From Klebsiella michiganensis (GTDB taxonomy: Bacteria; Pseudomonadota; Gammaproteobacteria; Enterobacterales; Enterobacteriaceae): a stretch of DNA of 64,000 nt. Below are positions 49,996 through 58,007 of this stretch, piece after piece (position 1 is the first letter of the stretch; each line of letters begins with the position of its first letter). The stretch spans positions 372,001 to 436,000 of the forward strand of contig CP011077.1 in NCBI GenBank assembly GCA_000963575.1, given 5' to 3'. The notes under the pieces were generated by a model. That model had not been told where the DNA came from and did no database searches. It was given only the letters and a program-made list of their open reading frames with translations. Made by a program: the position numbers and the translations under genes.

Positions 49996-51228
49996 TCAAT
50001 TGCTGGCGAGCAGATTGCGTAGCCGCTCGATGTGCTGCTTGGCGACTTCCGGTGGCACTGGCTTACCCTGCGGCTGAGGTGGCGGTGCTGGTGGTGGCCG
50101 CTCGTTTGGCGGGACGGATGCCGATGGCGCGTCTTTCTTGGCCCAGGCATTGAACTCGCCATGGATGGCGCGCTGGATGATGCCGAACAGATACCCCGCA
50201 GGATTGCGGATGCCATGATTGCTGCATCGTGTGGCCCATTCGTCCAGCACGGCCTGTCTCAGCGCGGCATCGACCTGCTGCAATGCCACCCTGGCACCTG
50301 TCTGCTGCTCTGCCTTCAGTTCCGTGAAGCGCTTGGGCCATTGCAAATCGCCCAGCGCGCGCGCCTGCGCGGTAGTACGTACTTCATTAATACGACTACT
50401 ACGTACTGTACGGGCCTGCTTCGGATTCCGAAGAGAGGCGTCTGGCGCGGGTTTCGCCCCTGCTTCGGATTCCGAAGATGGGTCATCCGCATTCCGAAGA
50501 AGGCTCGATGCTCCTTCTTCGGATTCGTGGGCGGCATCCTCCTGTGGATAACTCTCGGCGGCCGTGATGCCTTGGCTGGCGAGGCGTTCTGCCAGGACTT
50601 GCAGCCGCGACGGCAGTGTGCGCCCAGAGAGCAGCGGATCTTCCGCGATCTCCTTGAGGGTGTTCAGGCCGACCATCTGGACGGCCTTGGCCGAATGGCC
50701 AAGGGACTGGCTGACCAGTGCCAGGTAGTCGGCGTCGAGCTGCATGGCCTCGAAGGGCGTCAGTGGTTCGTCGTGCAGAACATAGAGGTTGCCGAGGATG
50801 CGGCCGGTCTTGGGGTCACGCCGTCGCCGCACCAGGCTCAACCATCTGGTGAGGCGCAACAGTGTCAACGCTCGGGCCACGGTTTCATGCGAGGCCTGCC
50901 CGGCGCAGGGCATCGACGCCAGCCAGGGGCGAAGCTGCTCATAAGTCGGGAAGGCGGTCACGCCATCGTCGTTGAGCATCAGCCGGAACACCTGCCAGGC
51001 GTTGCGCTCCAGCGGCGTCAGGCGACGGTCGAGGAACAGCCGCCGCGGCACGGTCTCATGCCGGTTGCCGCTGAAGAGGAAGGCATCGCCGGACGTGGCG
51101 GGCGTCGGCGCAGGCATGGGTGCTGGCGCACTGGGGCTGGGCTTGGGCACGAGGTCTTTCAAGGCGGCGTCGAACAGGTCCGCGAGTGCGACGGGGCCAC
51201 GGCGTGGTGTGGTGTTGTCCACGGCCAT
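49996..51228 (-). CDS. STY4528-family pathogenicity-island replication protein
   Basis: A 410-residue protein, N-terminal winged-helix-like region (LTPLERNAWQVFRLMLNDDGVTAFPTYEQLRPWL, ARALTLLRLTRWLSLVRRRRDPKTGRI), a variable linker (about 230-290) encoded by DNA with repeated TTCGGATTCCGAA palindromes, and a C-terminal part with NPAGYLFGIIQRAIHGEFNAW. STY4528 proteins are taken as replication proteins of SPI-7-type islands. DNA binding at its own gene (origin-like repeats) is an inference. It follows DUF2857 after 3 nt. Confidence 0.85.
   Translation of the reverse strand: MAVDNTTPRRGPVALADLFDAALKDLVPKPSPSAPAPMPAPTPATSGDAFLFSGNRHETVPRRLFLDRRLTPLERNAWQVFRLMLNDDGVTAFPTYEQLRPWLASMPCAGQASHETVARALTLLRLTRWLSLVRRRRDPKTGRILGNLYVLHDEPLTPFEAMQLDADYLALVSQSLGHSAKAVQMVGLNTLKEIAEDPLLSGRTLPSRLQVLAERLASQGITAAESYPQEDAAHESEEGASSLLRNADDPSSESEAGAKPAPDASLRNPKQARTVRSSRINEVRTTAQARALGDLQWPKRFTELKAEQQTGARVALQQVDAALRQAVLDEWATRCSNHGIRNPAGYLFGIIQRAIHGEFNAWAKKDAPSASVPPNERPPPAPPPQPQGKPVPPEVAKQHIERLRNLLASN
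50419..50527. repeat. phased TTCGGATTCCGAA palindromes inside the STY4528 gene
   Basis: CTTCGGATTCCGAAG is perfect at 50419-50433 and 50463-50477; half copies are at 50490-50500 and 50517-50527. Equivalent positions are separated by about 44, 22 and 32 bp, near multiples of 11. An AT-rich segment with AGTACGTACT-type palindromes lies next to it (50373-50412). Candidate iteron/origin or operator array. Confidence 0.5.
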
Positions 51229-51231
51229 GGC

Positions 51232-51792
51232 TCAACCCAATCCCTGATCGACCCAGCTCTTGATCGAGGCCCAGACCACCGACAGAGGCAGCGACATGCC
51301 TTCGGCCAAGTCCATGGTGGCGTCGAGGATGGAGGTTTCGTCTTCGAGATCGACATTTCTGCTGCCGGTCACGGCCTTCCATTGCCGCCACAGCTCCGTG
51401 TCCTGTTTCTCATCCAGCACGGGGTGGCGGCCCTTGCGCTTCGGCAGGCCGAGGATTTCGCGGCGAAGCGCCACCTCCTGATGGGTCAGGCCATAGAACC
51501 GACTGACCATCTCGGTGCTCGCGCCCAGCCTGAGCATGCGATCGACCGTGGCGATTTCCTTCTCCACGTCCTGCGCCTGCTTGAGCAGTCGCCGGAGCAC
51601 TTCGCGGTTGACCGTCACCGAGCACCAGGAGACGTTAGCGTTGGCGAGCACGCTGATCAGCGCGGGATGCTTGAGGGCGTCCAGTTCTTCCTCGCCAAAC
51701 CCCATCAGTTTGCACCGGCGCAGTTGCCCATTACGCAAGTCATAGAGGGCCTGGGCGATGACGGCCTGGTTGAGTGGGTGTGGTGCGGACAT
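51232..51792 (-). CDS. DUF2857-family regulator (BisC-like)
   Basis: A 186-residue soluble protein with NQAVIAQALYDLRNGQLRRCKLMGFGEEELDALKHP, helix-turn-helix-like AQDVEKEIATVDRMLRLGASTEMVSRFYGLTHQEVALRREILG, matching DUF2857. In ICEclc the gene in this place (bisC) encodes the FlhC-like half of the BisDC activator that turns on transfer genes. Sixteen nt separate it from the ParB-like gene. Confidence 0.75.
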   Translation of the reverse strand: MSAPHPLNQAVIAQALYDLRNGQLRRCKLMGFGEEELDALKHPALISVLANANVSWCSVTVNREVLRRLLKQAQDVEKEIATVDRMLRLGASTEMVSRFYGLTHQEVALRREILGLPKRKGRHPVLDEKQDTELWRQWKAVTGSRNVDLEDETSILDATMDLAEGMSLPLSVVWASIKSWVDQGLG

Positions 51793-51807
51793 GCTGGCCT
51801 CCCTCGC

Positions 51808-53466
51808 TCAAATTCCAACGCCTGCAGCGCCGGCTTCAAGGTCGAGCAGGTGCCGGGCCAACCGCAGCAGCCGGAACAGCTTGACCAGCGAGGTATCGCT
51901 CAATCGCTGGGCCGCATCACCCTGGCCGTGCAGCAGCGCCGGCAGTTCGATGACGATTTGCCCGTCGTGCAGGCCGACGTCGGCGGGCCGCTGACCGGCC
52001 AGGCACGCTAACAGCGCGAGGACGGCACGGCCCAGCGGCGCCGAGCTTTGGGTGCGGGCCCGGCAGACGAAACCGATACCCTCTGCACGGTCATCAATGC
52101 ACTCGTCCAGGTCTGCCTCGCCCGCGATTTCGCGGGCGAACTGTGCGATGTGGATGCGCAGGCGCTCGGCTGTGTCCAGGCCGGGATCGATGTACCAGAC
52201 ATCGGAGATCGGATAGAGCCCGCCAGCCTGCACAGGGATGGACTGCAAGACGCTCACCGAGAAGTCTGGCGGCAGCGCATCACCCAACTGGTCGGCGACC
52301 ATACGCTGAATGGACTGGAGCCGTTCGGTCGTCGGTGCCGGCGAGACGATGTGCTCCCGAAGCAGATCGCCACCCACCGCAGGGTTGGCCGGACTTGCCT
52401 GACTGGCATCCGTGTCGCTCTCGCGCGTCGAGGGCGTTGCCGCAGGTCGGCCTGCAGGCGGCGCTGCGGATGCAGCCCCTGCGATGGGTGGCGCAGTGTT
52501 GGCAGGTGGGCGCGCGATGGTTCCCGGCTCCGGCAACGCAGGCGGCGTCGAGGGCGGCGTTGGGTCGCTGACCAAGGCGCGCTGCCGGCTCTCGGATTCG
52601 GTCATGTCCAGGGCGAGCACGTCGTAATCGACACCAAGCATCTCGGCCATCTGGCCGATCAGCTCGTCCTGTACACGCTGCGCGGAGAACTCGTCGGCCT
52701 GGACGTCGAATTGCGACAGCACGTCCTGGAAAAATTCGTCGAAGTCCTGAACCAGTGGGTGGCCCTTGGCGTAGCGCTCCCACGCGAGCATGCAGGCTTT
52801 GCGCATGACCGACAGGCGTTCGACCTGATGGCGACCGAGACCGCCATAGAGCACGGTCGGGATCGCGGGCAGGAGATACTGCACCGCGTCGTTCATGCGG
52901 CTGATGTGCGACTGTTGTACCGGGAAGCCATCGGCGGCGAGGCGGCGGGCCAGCTCGGACTGGCTCAAGGCAGTGCCGCTTTCTTGCTCGTAGAACTCGC
53001 GCGCCTTCTCGACGCCGAGGGCGCGCTCGATGAACGTGAGGCCCCCGCGCAATTCGTTCTCGGCCAGGTGGCCGGTCAGCATGACGACTTCGCCGCGGCT
53101 GGGCCACGGCCGGAACAGGCACGATACACGGAAAAACCGCTCGTCCTTGGTCTCTGACCATAGTTCGCGCAGGATCGCCAGCCGCGTATTTCCGCCGTTG
53201 CGAATGATGTAGTGGTCCTCACCTGGTCGGCGAGTGATGGCCGGCGCCGCGTCCAGACCGCGCTCGCGGATGGACGCCTTGATTTCCTCGTAGGCCGGGT
53301 TGCGTTTTTTCCTGGGATCGTGGTCGTAGGGGCGCAACTGATCTAGGGTCACGACCATGGGTGTGTCGGCGATCGGGTCGCTCAAGGTCGAGGCTGACGG
53401 GCCGCTACGCTCGAACCCGGCCGCGAGCAGCTTGCCGGCCATCTGCTGGGAGGTGATCTCAGCCAT
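51808..53466 (-). CDS. parB: ICE ParB-family protein (BisD-like)
   Basis: A 552-residue protein with an N-terminal ParB/Srx nuclease-fold domain (VTLDQLRPYDHDPRKKRNPAYEEIKASIRERGL, IRNGGNTRLAIL), a helix-turn-helix (ALSQSELARRLAADGFPVQQSHISRM), a Pro/Ala linker at about 325-375, and a unique C-terminal domain. It matches the TIGR03764 ICE ParB family. In ICEclc this gene (bisD) encodes half of the BisDC activator. The ATG at 53466 (AGGGAGG upstream) overlaps shi by 8 nt. Confidence 0.85.
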   Translation of the reverse strand: MAEITSQQMAGKLLAAGFERSGPSASTLSDPIADTPMVVTLDQLRPYDHDPRKKRNPAYEEIKASIRERGLDAAPAITRRPGEDHYIIRNGGNTRLAILRELWSETKDERFFRVSCLFRPWPSRGEVVMLTGHLAENELRGGLTFIERALGVEKAREFYEQESGTALSQSELARRLAADGFPVQQSHISRMNDAVQYLLPAIPTVLYGGLGRHQVERLSVMRKACMLAWERYAKGHPLVQDFDEFFQDVLSQFDVQADEFSAQRVQDELIGQMAEMLGVDYDVLALDMTESESRQRALVSDPTPPSTPPALPEPGTIARPPANTAPPIAGAASAAPPAGRPAATPSTRESDTDASQASPANPAVGGDLLREHIVSPAPTTERLQSIQRMVADQLGDALPPDFSVSVLQSIPVQAGGLYPISDVWYIDPGLDTAERLRIHIAQFAREIAGEADLDECIDDRAEGIGFVCRARTQSSAPLGRAVLALLACLAGQRPADVGLHDGQIVIELPALLHGQGDAAQRLSDTSLVKLFRLLRLARHLLDLEAGAAGVGI

Positions 53467-53707
53467 GGCCGCCTCCCTGCGCTTGGTATCGGGCCTCGCG
53501 CTCGGCGCGGCGGATTTGCGCACGGGCATTCAGGGTCGCCCGGTGGTCGCTGGCCGTCGAGCTGGTGTAGATCGCGGCGCAGCCAGGCTTGGTGAACTTG
53601 AGGTGGCCGCCAGGCGTGCGTTTGACGTGCCAACCTTCGCCAACCGCGAACTCGATCAGGGCGCGAAGCCGCTTGTGGCCACGGGCAAGCTCATGTGCGT
53701 TCGCCAT
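53459..53707 (-). CDS. shi: Shi, HicA-like small protein
   Basis: An 82-residue protein resembling the HicA dsRNA-binding-like fold: LIEFAVGEGWHVKRTPGGHLKFTKPG, with the HicA-style GGHLKF stretch that would hold the catalytic histidine, and SSTASDHRATLNARAQIRRAE. No HicB antitoxin gene is adjacent. In ICEclc the equivalent is called shi and is linked to growth arrest of transfer-competent cells. It overlaps parA by 17 nt and parB by 8 nt, so strong coupling is likely. Confidence 0.75.
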   Translation of the reverse strand: MANAHELARGHKRLRALIEFAVGEGWHVKRTPGGHLKFTKPGCAAIYTSSTASDHRATLNARAQIRRAEREARYQAQGGGHG

Positions 53708-54566
53708 GGGACCTCCCGGCATCAAGAGGGTGTGGCGGACGGCCGGACACCATGGCAAATCGGTGCCGCCATTGCGGAAATAGTTCGTCTGCGAGGCCGC
53801 GCATGGTGTCGAGCGCGGCGGGGGCGACTCTGCCCGGCGGCTGGCGGTATTCGACCCGATGCACTGGCAATCCGCGCGTAGCTGCACGCGGATACGCCTC
53901 GATGGCCGGCACGTCGGTAGCCAGCACGCGGATGCCGGCGTGGTCCTGGAAAAGATCGCGCAGGGCCTGCTGGATCAGCCGTGCATTGGCTGACACAGGG
54001 TGGACACGATTGATGAGCAGATGCAGAGGTGGAGGCTCGATGCCCAGGTGCCGGTAGGGCGCAATGTCTTCGAGCAACTGCATGGTGCCGCGCCGCAGCT
54101 CGCGCGCCGCGAGAATTTCCGGGGTCACGGGCGACAGCGCGAGGTTGGAGGCGAGCACCGCCATCTCCAGCAGCACCGAGCGCGCACCTTGGGTGTCGAT
54201 CAGCACCAGGTCATAGAGAGGCGCCAGGACCGGCAAGAGATGGCGCAACCGTAGGCGCCCATCCGGCGCGTGCAGCAGCAAAGTGTTCAGCTCGCCTCGG
54301 TGGTCGTTGGAGAGCACCAAGTCCAGGCCCTCGATGATCGTGCGGGACACAAGCAGCCCGAGGTCGCGCTCGTTGAAGGCCAGCAACTCGTAGATGCCAC
54401 CAGGTGCGCGGTGGCCTAGCTCGTAGTACGAGGACAAGGTGGGCTGCACGTCGAGGTCGAGCAGCAGTACACGCAGCCCCGCGTCCGCGGCAAGCCCGCC
54501 GAGGTTCGCGGCCGTGGTGGTCTTGCCGACGCCACCTTTGGTTGAAATGATGGATACGACCTGCAT
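53691..54566 (-). CDS. parA: ParA-family partition ATPase
   Basis: A 291-residue ATPase with deviant Walker A KGGVGKTTT at residues 10-18, LLLDLDVQPTLSSYY (A' motif), Walker B YDLVLIDTQGA near 117-127 and VTPEILAARELRR. Typical of ICE ParA, involved in element maintenance and, in ICEclc, part of the alpA-parA-shi-bisDC operon. The ATG at 54566 starts MQVVSIISTKGG directly. Confidence 0.9.
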   Translation of the reverse strand: MQVVSIISTKGGVGKTTTAANLGGLAADAGLRVLLLDLDVQPTLSSYYELGHRAPGGIYELLAFNERDLGLLVSRTIIEGLDLVLSNDHRGELNTLLLHAPDGRLRLRHLLPVLAPLYDLVLIDTQGARSVLLEMAVLASNLALSPVTPEILAARELRRGTMQLLEDIAPYRHLGIEPPPLHLLINRVHPVSANARLIQQALRDLFQDHAGIRVLATDVPAIEAYPRAATRGLPVHRVEYRQPPGRVAPAALDTMRGLADELFPQWRHRFAMVSGRPPHPLDAGRSHGERT

Positions 54567-54608
54567 GGCGTTCTCCGTGTGAGGATGGGAAGTCCGCTGG
54601 AGAACGGG

Positions 54609-54821
54609 TCAGGCCCGGTTGTTGACGCGCTCGGCGATCCACTGATCGATCTCGATGGAGTCCCAACCGACCGCGCGCACGCCCAGGCGCAGCGCCTTCG
54701 GGAACAGGCCTTTGCGCATCAGGTTGTAGATGTGGGCGCGTTTGAAACCCGACTTGGTTTCGACTTCATCAAGCCGCAGGATGCGGCGCTCGCTTGCGGG
54801 CAGTGCAGGTGTTTGCGACAT
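54609..54821 (-). CDS. alpA: AlpA-family DNA-binding regulator
   Basis: A 70-residue MerR-like/AlpA excisionase-type protein: ILRLDEVETKSGFKRAHIYNLMRKGLFPKALRLGVRAVGWDSIEIDQWI. First gene of the parA-shi-parB-DUF2857 operon. In ICEclc the alpA promoter is the feedback point of the bistable switch. ATG at 54821 with AGGAG upstream. Confidence 0.9.
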   Translation of the reverse strand: MSQTPALPASERRILRLDEVETKSGFKRAHIYNLMRKGLFPKALRLGVRAVGWDSIEIDQWIAERVNNRA

Positions 54822-54894
54822 GGCGGTCACTCCTGAACGCTCAGTGGCGTTTGTTGGCGTGACCTCCATTCAATAGACATGGATGGGAAAAGAC

Positions 54895-54921
54895 ATTGCA
54901 AATGCAATCTCCGCGATTGCA
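54895..54921 (-). promoter_or_regulatory. triple ATTGCA operator upstream of alpA
   Basis: Plus strand: ATTGCA (54895-54900), AA, TGCAAT (54903-54908), 7 bp, ATTGCA (54916-54921). It lies between the BisR-like stop (54940) and the alpA start, 74-100 nt from the latter. Coding strand reads TTGCAA as a possible -35, with TATTGAAT about 18 nt further. Candidate site for BisR, BisDC or AlpA. Confidence 0.6.
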
Positions 54922-54939
54922 CATACAAGATGGAAAACC

Positions 54940-55692
54940 TCAGACTGTTGCGCTACGCAGCCGGCGTCTGGCCGTGGCGAACTTGCCGTTTAGCGTCCGC
55001 TCCGCGATCCCCATTGCGCCGCTGTGATGGGCGACCAATGCACTGACCACCGCCTCCTGCGTCTTGAAGCTGGAGTACGGCACGCCCGAAGGCGACTGGC
55101 CGAGCATCAGGTCCAGCATGCTGCCGATAATGTTCAGGTAGGTGGCTTCGGCGCGATCACTGATCAGGCACTGTGCGCCAGTAGAGGGCGCCATCTGCTT
55201 GAGAAGCGCCCCGTGCTTTTCCTGCAACTCATGCAGTTGGCGTTTGTACTGGTCCAAGGTGGACTTCAGGGCCAGGCGCTCGACTAGCATCGCCTGCCCA
55301 GTTTCCACCGAGATGAAGGGATGGGCGATGCGCTCGCTCCGGGAGAAGAGGAAGCACGGTCGTTGCTCGGGATAGTGCTGGCGCATCCAGCTCTTCAGAT
55401 CGACGTGGCGCACCGTCAGATCAGGGGAGTCGATCAGCGCGGAATCGCGCGTCGTGATGCCGTTCCGTCCGAAGGGCAGTTCTCCATTGAGGATGCCGTC
55501 GAAGATGCGTTCGGTGCAAAGCCGCAGCTCGTCACAACGTGGACAGTCCAACGACTGCGGCAGGCGCCTTGGCGACGAAATCGAAGCCAGGATCACCTGC
55601 TCGTATCGCAGCAGCCCGGCCCAGCGGATGGACGCTTCGATCGGGCGATAGAACACCTTTGATGTTGGTGCATCATTCTTGTTCTCGTGCAT
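54940..55692 (-). CDS. BisR-like ICE regulator
   Basis: A 250-residue soluble protein with no signal or membrane segment. The N-terminal part has a CPRCDELRLCTERIFDG cysteine pair; a middle coiled coil (LKSTLDQYKRQLHELQEKHG), and a basic C-terminus (ERTLNGKFATARRRLRSAT). Size (BisR is 251 residues) and position directly upstream of alpA suggest the BisR role of ICEclc, the activator that starts the bistable switch. Homology is inferred from synteny and size, since I cannot align. ATG at 55692 with GGAAGGAGACGGAGC upstream. Confidence 0.6.
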   Translation of the reverse strand: MHENKNDAPTSKVFYRPIEASIRWAGLLRYEQVILASISSPRRLPQSLDCPRCDELRLCTERIFDGILNGELPFGRNGITTRDSALIDSPDLTVRHVDLKSWMRQHYPEQRPCFLFSRSERIAHPFISVETGQAMLVERLALKSTLDQYKRQLHELQEKHGALLKQMAPSTGAQCLISDRAEATYLNIIGSMLDLMLGQSPSGVPYSSFKTQEAVVSALVAHHSGAMGIAERTLNGKFATARRRLRSATV

Positions 55693-56465
55693 GCTCCGTC
55701 TCCTTCCAGGAGAAGAACTACATGACCGACTCCTTTGTCGCCGACCTCATGGTCGGCCTGTCGCTTGTGTAGGAAGTGGGTCCCGAAGGCCGCTTCGTCA
55801 TGTGGTTTGAATACTTCTCACCAGTTCGCGCAACTGGTAGTCGTCGTGTGTTCGATGTGCAAAAATCATCGATTAGAAGGTCGAGCATCGGGACGTAGGC
55901 TCGACAGCGACGCTCACGCTATCAGGGTCGTGAGAAGTTACGGTTTCTGCAAAACCGTCTAGGTATGACCTGATATGCCAGCGGTCTTAGGAAGCGCGAG
56001 GGGGCCGCAATCGTCGCCCAATGTCCAGCCGGACGCAGCAAACCCGCACCTGTCATGCTTGCCCCGTCATCCTGATATATCGATAAAGAATCGTGTGTGG
56101 GAACGCGGTGGCCAGCGTGAGCGTTCTTCCAAAGGAGCTTGGACAGAAGGTCGCCTGTGAGTTGTGGTGCTGGCGCTTCCAGGTGGCATCCGACTTGTGC
56201 CATCACCAGAACCATCTACCTGGGTTGTCTTCGCGATGATGGATGCGGGCAGACAACCGGGCGTGGGTGATGAGTTCGAGGCAGTCGCCTACGACGATGT
56301 ACCGATCGTGGGTGTGGTGTGCTGAGTGCAGCTCTATGGACGTCCGTGGAACTCTTTGGACGAATTTGTTGCCGAGGACGAAAAACAAGGCTACAATTGA
56401 GGTCTTCGCTGGCCAGCCCAACGAAGAAAGTGTTTGGGAAACAACGACTTACTGTCCTAGTACAC
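55693..56465. other. non-coding ICE end region
   Basis: About 770 bp with no credible gene between the BisR-like start and the att site. It holds a leader hairpin GCCGAC/GTCGGC (55740-55757) and an inverted repeat ACCAGTT/AACTGGT (55820-55838) that could serve bisR control. Short reading frames near 56203-56421 lack a ribosome-binding site and family match. Confidence 0.6.
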
Positions 56466-56485
56466 GTCTCGTTTCCCGCTCCAAA
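56466..56485 (+). repeat. ICE attachment site (distal att)
   Basis: Twenty bases GTCTCGTTTCCCGCTCCAAA are identical to the end of the tRNA-Gly gene and two following bases at 56578-56597. It is a tRNA 3' fragment without the rest of the gene, which marks the ICE-chromosome junction. Confidence 0.85.
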
Positions 56486-56519
56486 ATTTGATTGGCTTTT
56501 ACAGCCACGCACCACCCAA

Positions 56520-56595
<76 letters not shown>

Positions 56596-56867
56596 AATCT
56601 TCCTTTCAAGTACAAATTATCCACAGCGCTCAGCAAGCGTCGCTGGTGGTATTTTGCTTTCCTGCAATACAACTATAAACAGACTTATCCACAGCTATCT
56701 GCCCGTTCACTCGCCTTCTACAAATGTAATGTTTATTACATCAATATTTTAATTATTTGATAATTAATAAATTAATTTAATGTCAAAATATTAATGTAAT
56801 GCTTGCAGAAATTTTGACACTTGAATGACAACGTGTTTTTGAATGTTATGCACACGCTGTGGACATA

Positions 56868-58007
56868 TCAGGCGTCCCGCGGAAGCCCTTTCTCGATCAC
56901 CCTCACCAGACGCTGTTTCTTCGGTAACTGAACTTCGACGGCCTGTTCGTTTCGTCTGGTTAATTGTTGCGCAATCGCCCATTCAATGTGCTCGTCCAGA
57001 AGTGGGTGCTCACCTTTTCTTTGTTCGAGCGCGGCCAGGTTCGCCTCATCCCAGGGCGCATTGCCCAGGGCAACGGCGATATTACGCAGCCAGCGGAGGT
57101 GGCCGATACGGCGGATCGCTGAGCCTTCGGTCACGCGCAAGAAATACTGCTCACTCCAGGCAAACAACTCGGTCAACGGCGGAGAATGGAGCGCCTTCCG
57201 CGGGCTGAAGTCATCTTCTTCGCTAAGCTGCGAGTAGCGGTTCCACGGACAGATAAGCTGGCAGTCATCGCAGCCGTAGATGCGGTTACCGATTAGCGGC
57301 CTGAATTCTTCCGGGATTGCGCCTTCGAGTTCTATGGTCAGGTAGGAGATACACCGCCTGGCGTCCACCGTGTAGGGCTCGACGATGGCGTTTGTCGGGC
57401 AAATTGTCATGCAGGCTACGCAGCGGCCGCAGCCCTCCTCGACGGGGGAGTCAGTCGGCAGGGGAATATCGACCAGCAGCTCGCCGAGAAAGAAGAACGA
57501 TCCTGCCTCGCGATTAAGGATAAGTGAGTGCTTACCTGTCCAGCCCAGCCCGGCTTTTTCGGCCAGCGGGCGCTCAAGAAGCGGCGCGGAGTCGACAAAA
57601 GGTCTAAAATTCAGCGTGGAGCAGTGGGACTGAATCATTTCCCCAAGTTTTTTTAAGCGGTTACGCAAGACTTTATGGTAATCACGGCCCAGCGCGTAGC
57701 GGCTGACGTAGCCTAGCTGCGGGTTTTTCAGCGTTGAGGCGAAGGCGGCGTTGGTTGGAAGGTAGTTCATGCGAACGCTAATGACCCTGAGCGTACCGGG
57801 CACCAGTTCGTGCGGGCGGGCGCGCATCATGCCGTGCCGGGCCATCCAGTCCATTTCACCGTGATACTGCTTGTCGAGCCATTCCTGCAGCTGTGGCTCG
57901 CTGGCGGTGAGATCGGTATCGGTAATGCCGACCTGCTGGAAGCCAAGATCTTTGCCCCATTGTTTAATGTTTTGCGCTAACTGATTGTAATCGAGGGGCT
58001 GTGACAT
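56868..58007 (-). CDS. queG: epoxyqueuosine reductase
   Basis: 379 residues, the E. coli length. Catalyses the last step of queuosine synthesis on tRNA, reducing epoxyqueuosine to queuosine with cobalamin and two 4Fe-4S clusters. Cluster ligands CGRCVACMTICP and CDDCQLICPWN are present. Start at 58007 (MSQPLDYNQLAQ) agrees with the family. Its start codon overlaps that of the divergent nnr gene by 2 bases. Confidence 0.97.
   Translation of the reverse strand: MSQPLDYNQLAQNIKQWGKDLGFQQVGITDTDLTASEPQLQEWLDKQYHGEMDWMARHGMMRARPHELVPGTLRVISVRMNYLPTNAAFASTLKNPQLGYVSRYALGRDYHKVLRNRLKKLGEMIQSHCSTLNFRPFVDSAPLLERPLAEKAGLGWTGKHSLILNREAGSFFFLGELLVDIPLPTDSPVEEGCGRCVACMTICPTNAIVEPYTVDARRCISYLTIELEGAIPEEFRPLIGNRIYGCDDCQLICPWNRYSQLSEEDDFSPRKALHSPPLTELFAWSEQYFLRVTEGSAIRRIGHLRWLRNIAVALGNAPWDEANLAALEQRKGEHPLLDEHIEWAIAQQLTRRNEQAVEVQLPKKQRLVRVIEKGLPRDA

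Noticed and set aside
50032..52011. 659-codon plus-strand frame across STY4528 and DUF2857
   Set aside because: Antisense shadow of two conserved ICE genes.
56203..56515. Short reading frames in the ICE end region
   Set aside because: No ribosome-binding site, no family resemblance, and one crosses the att site.
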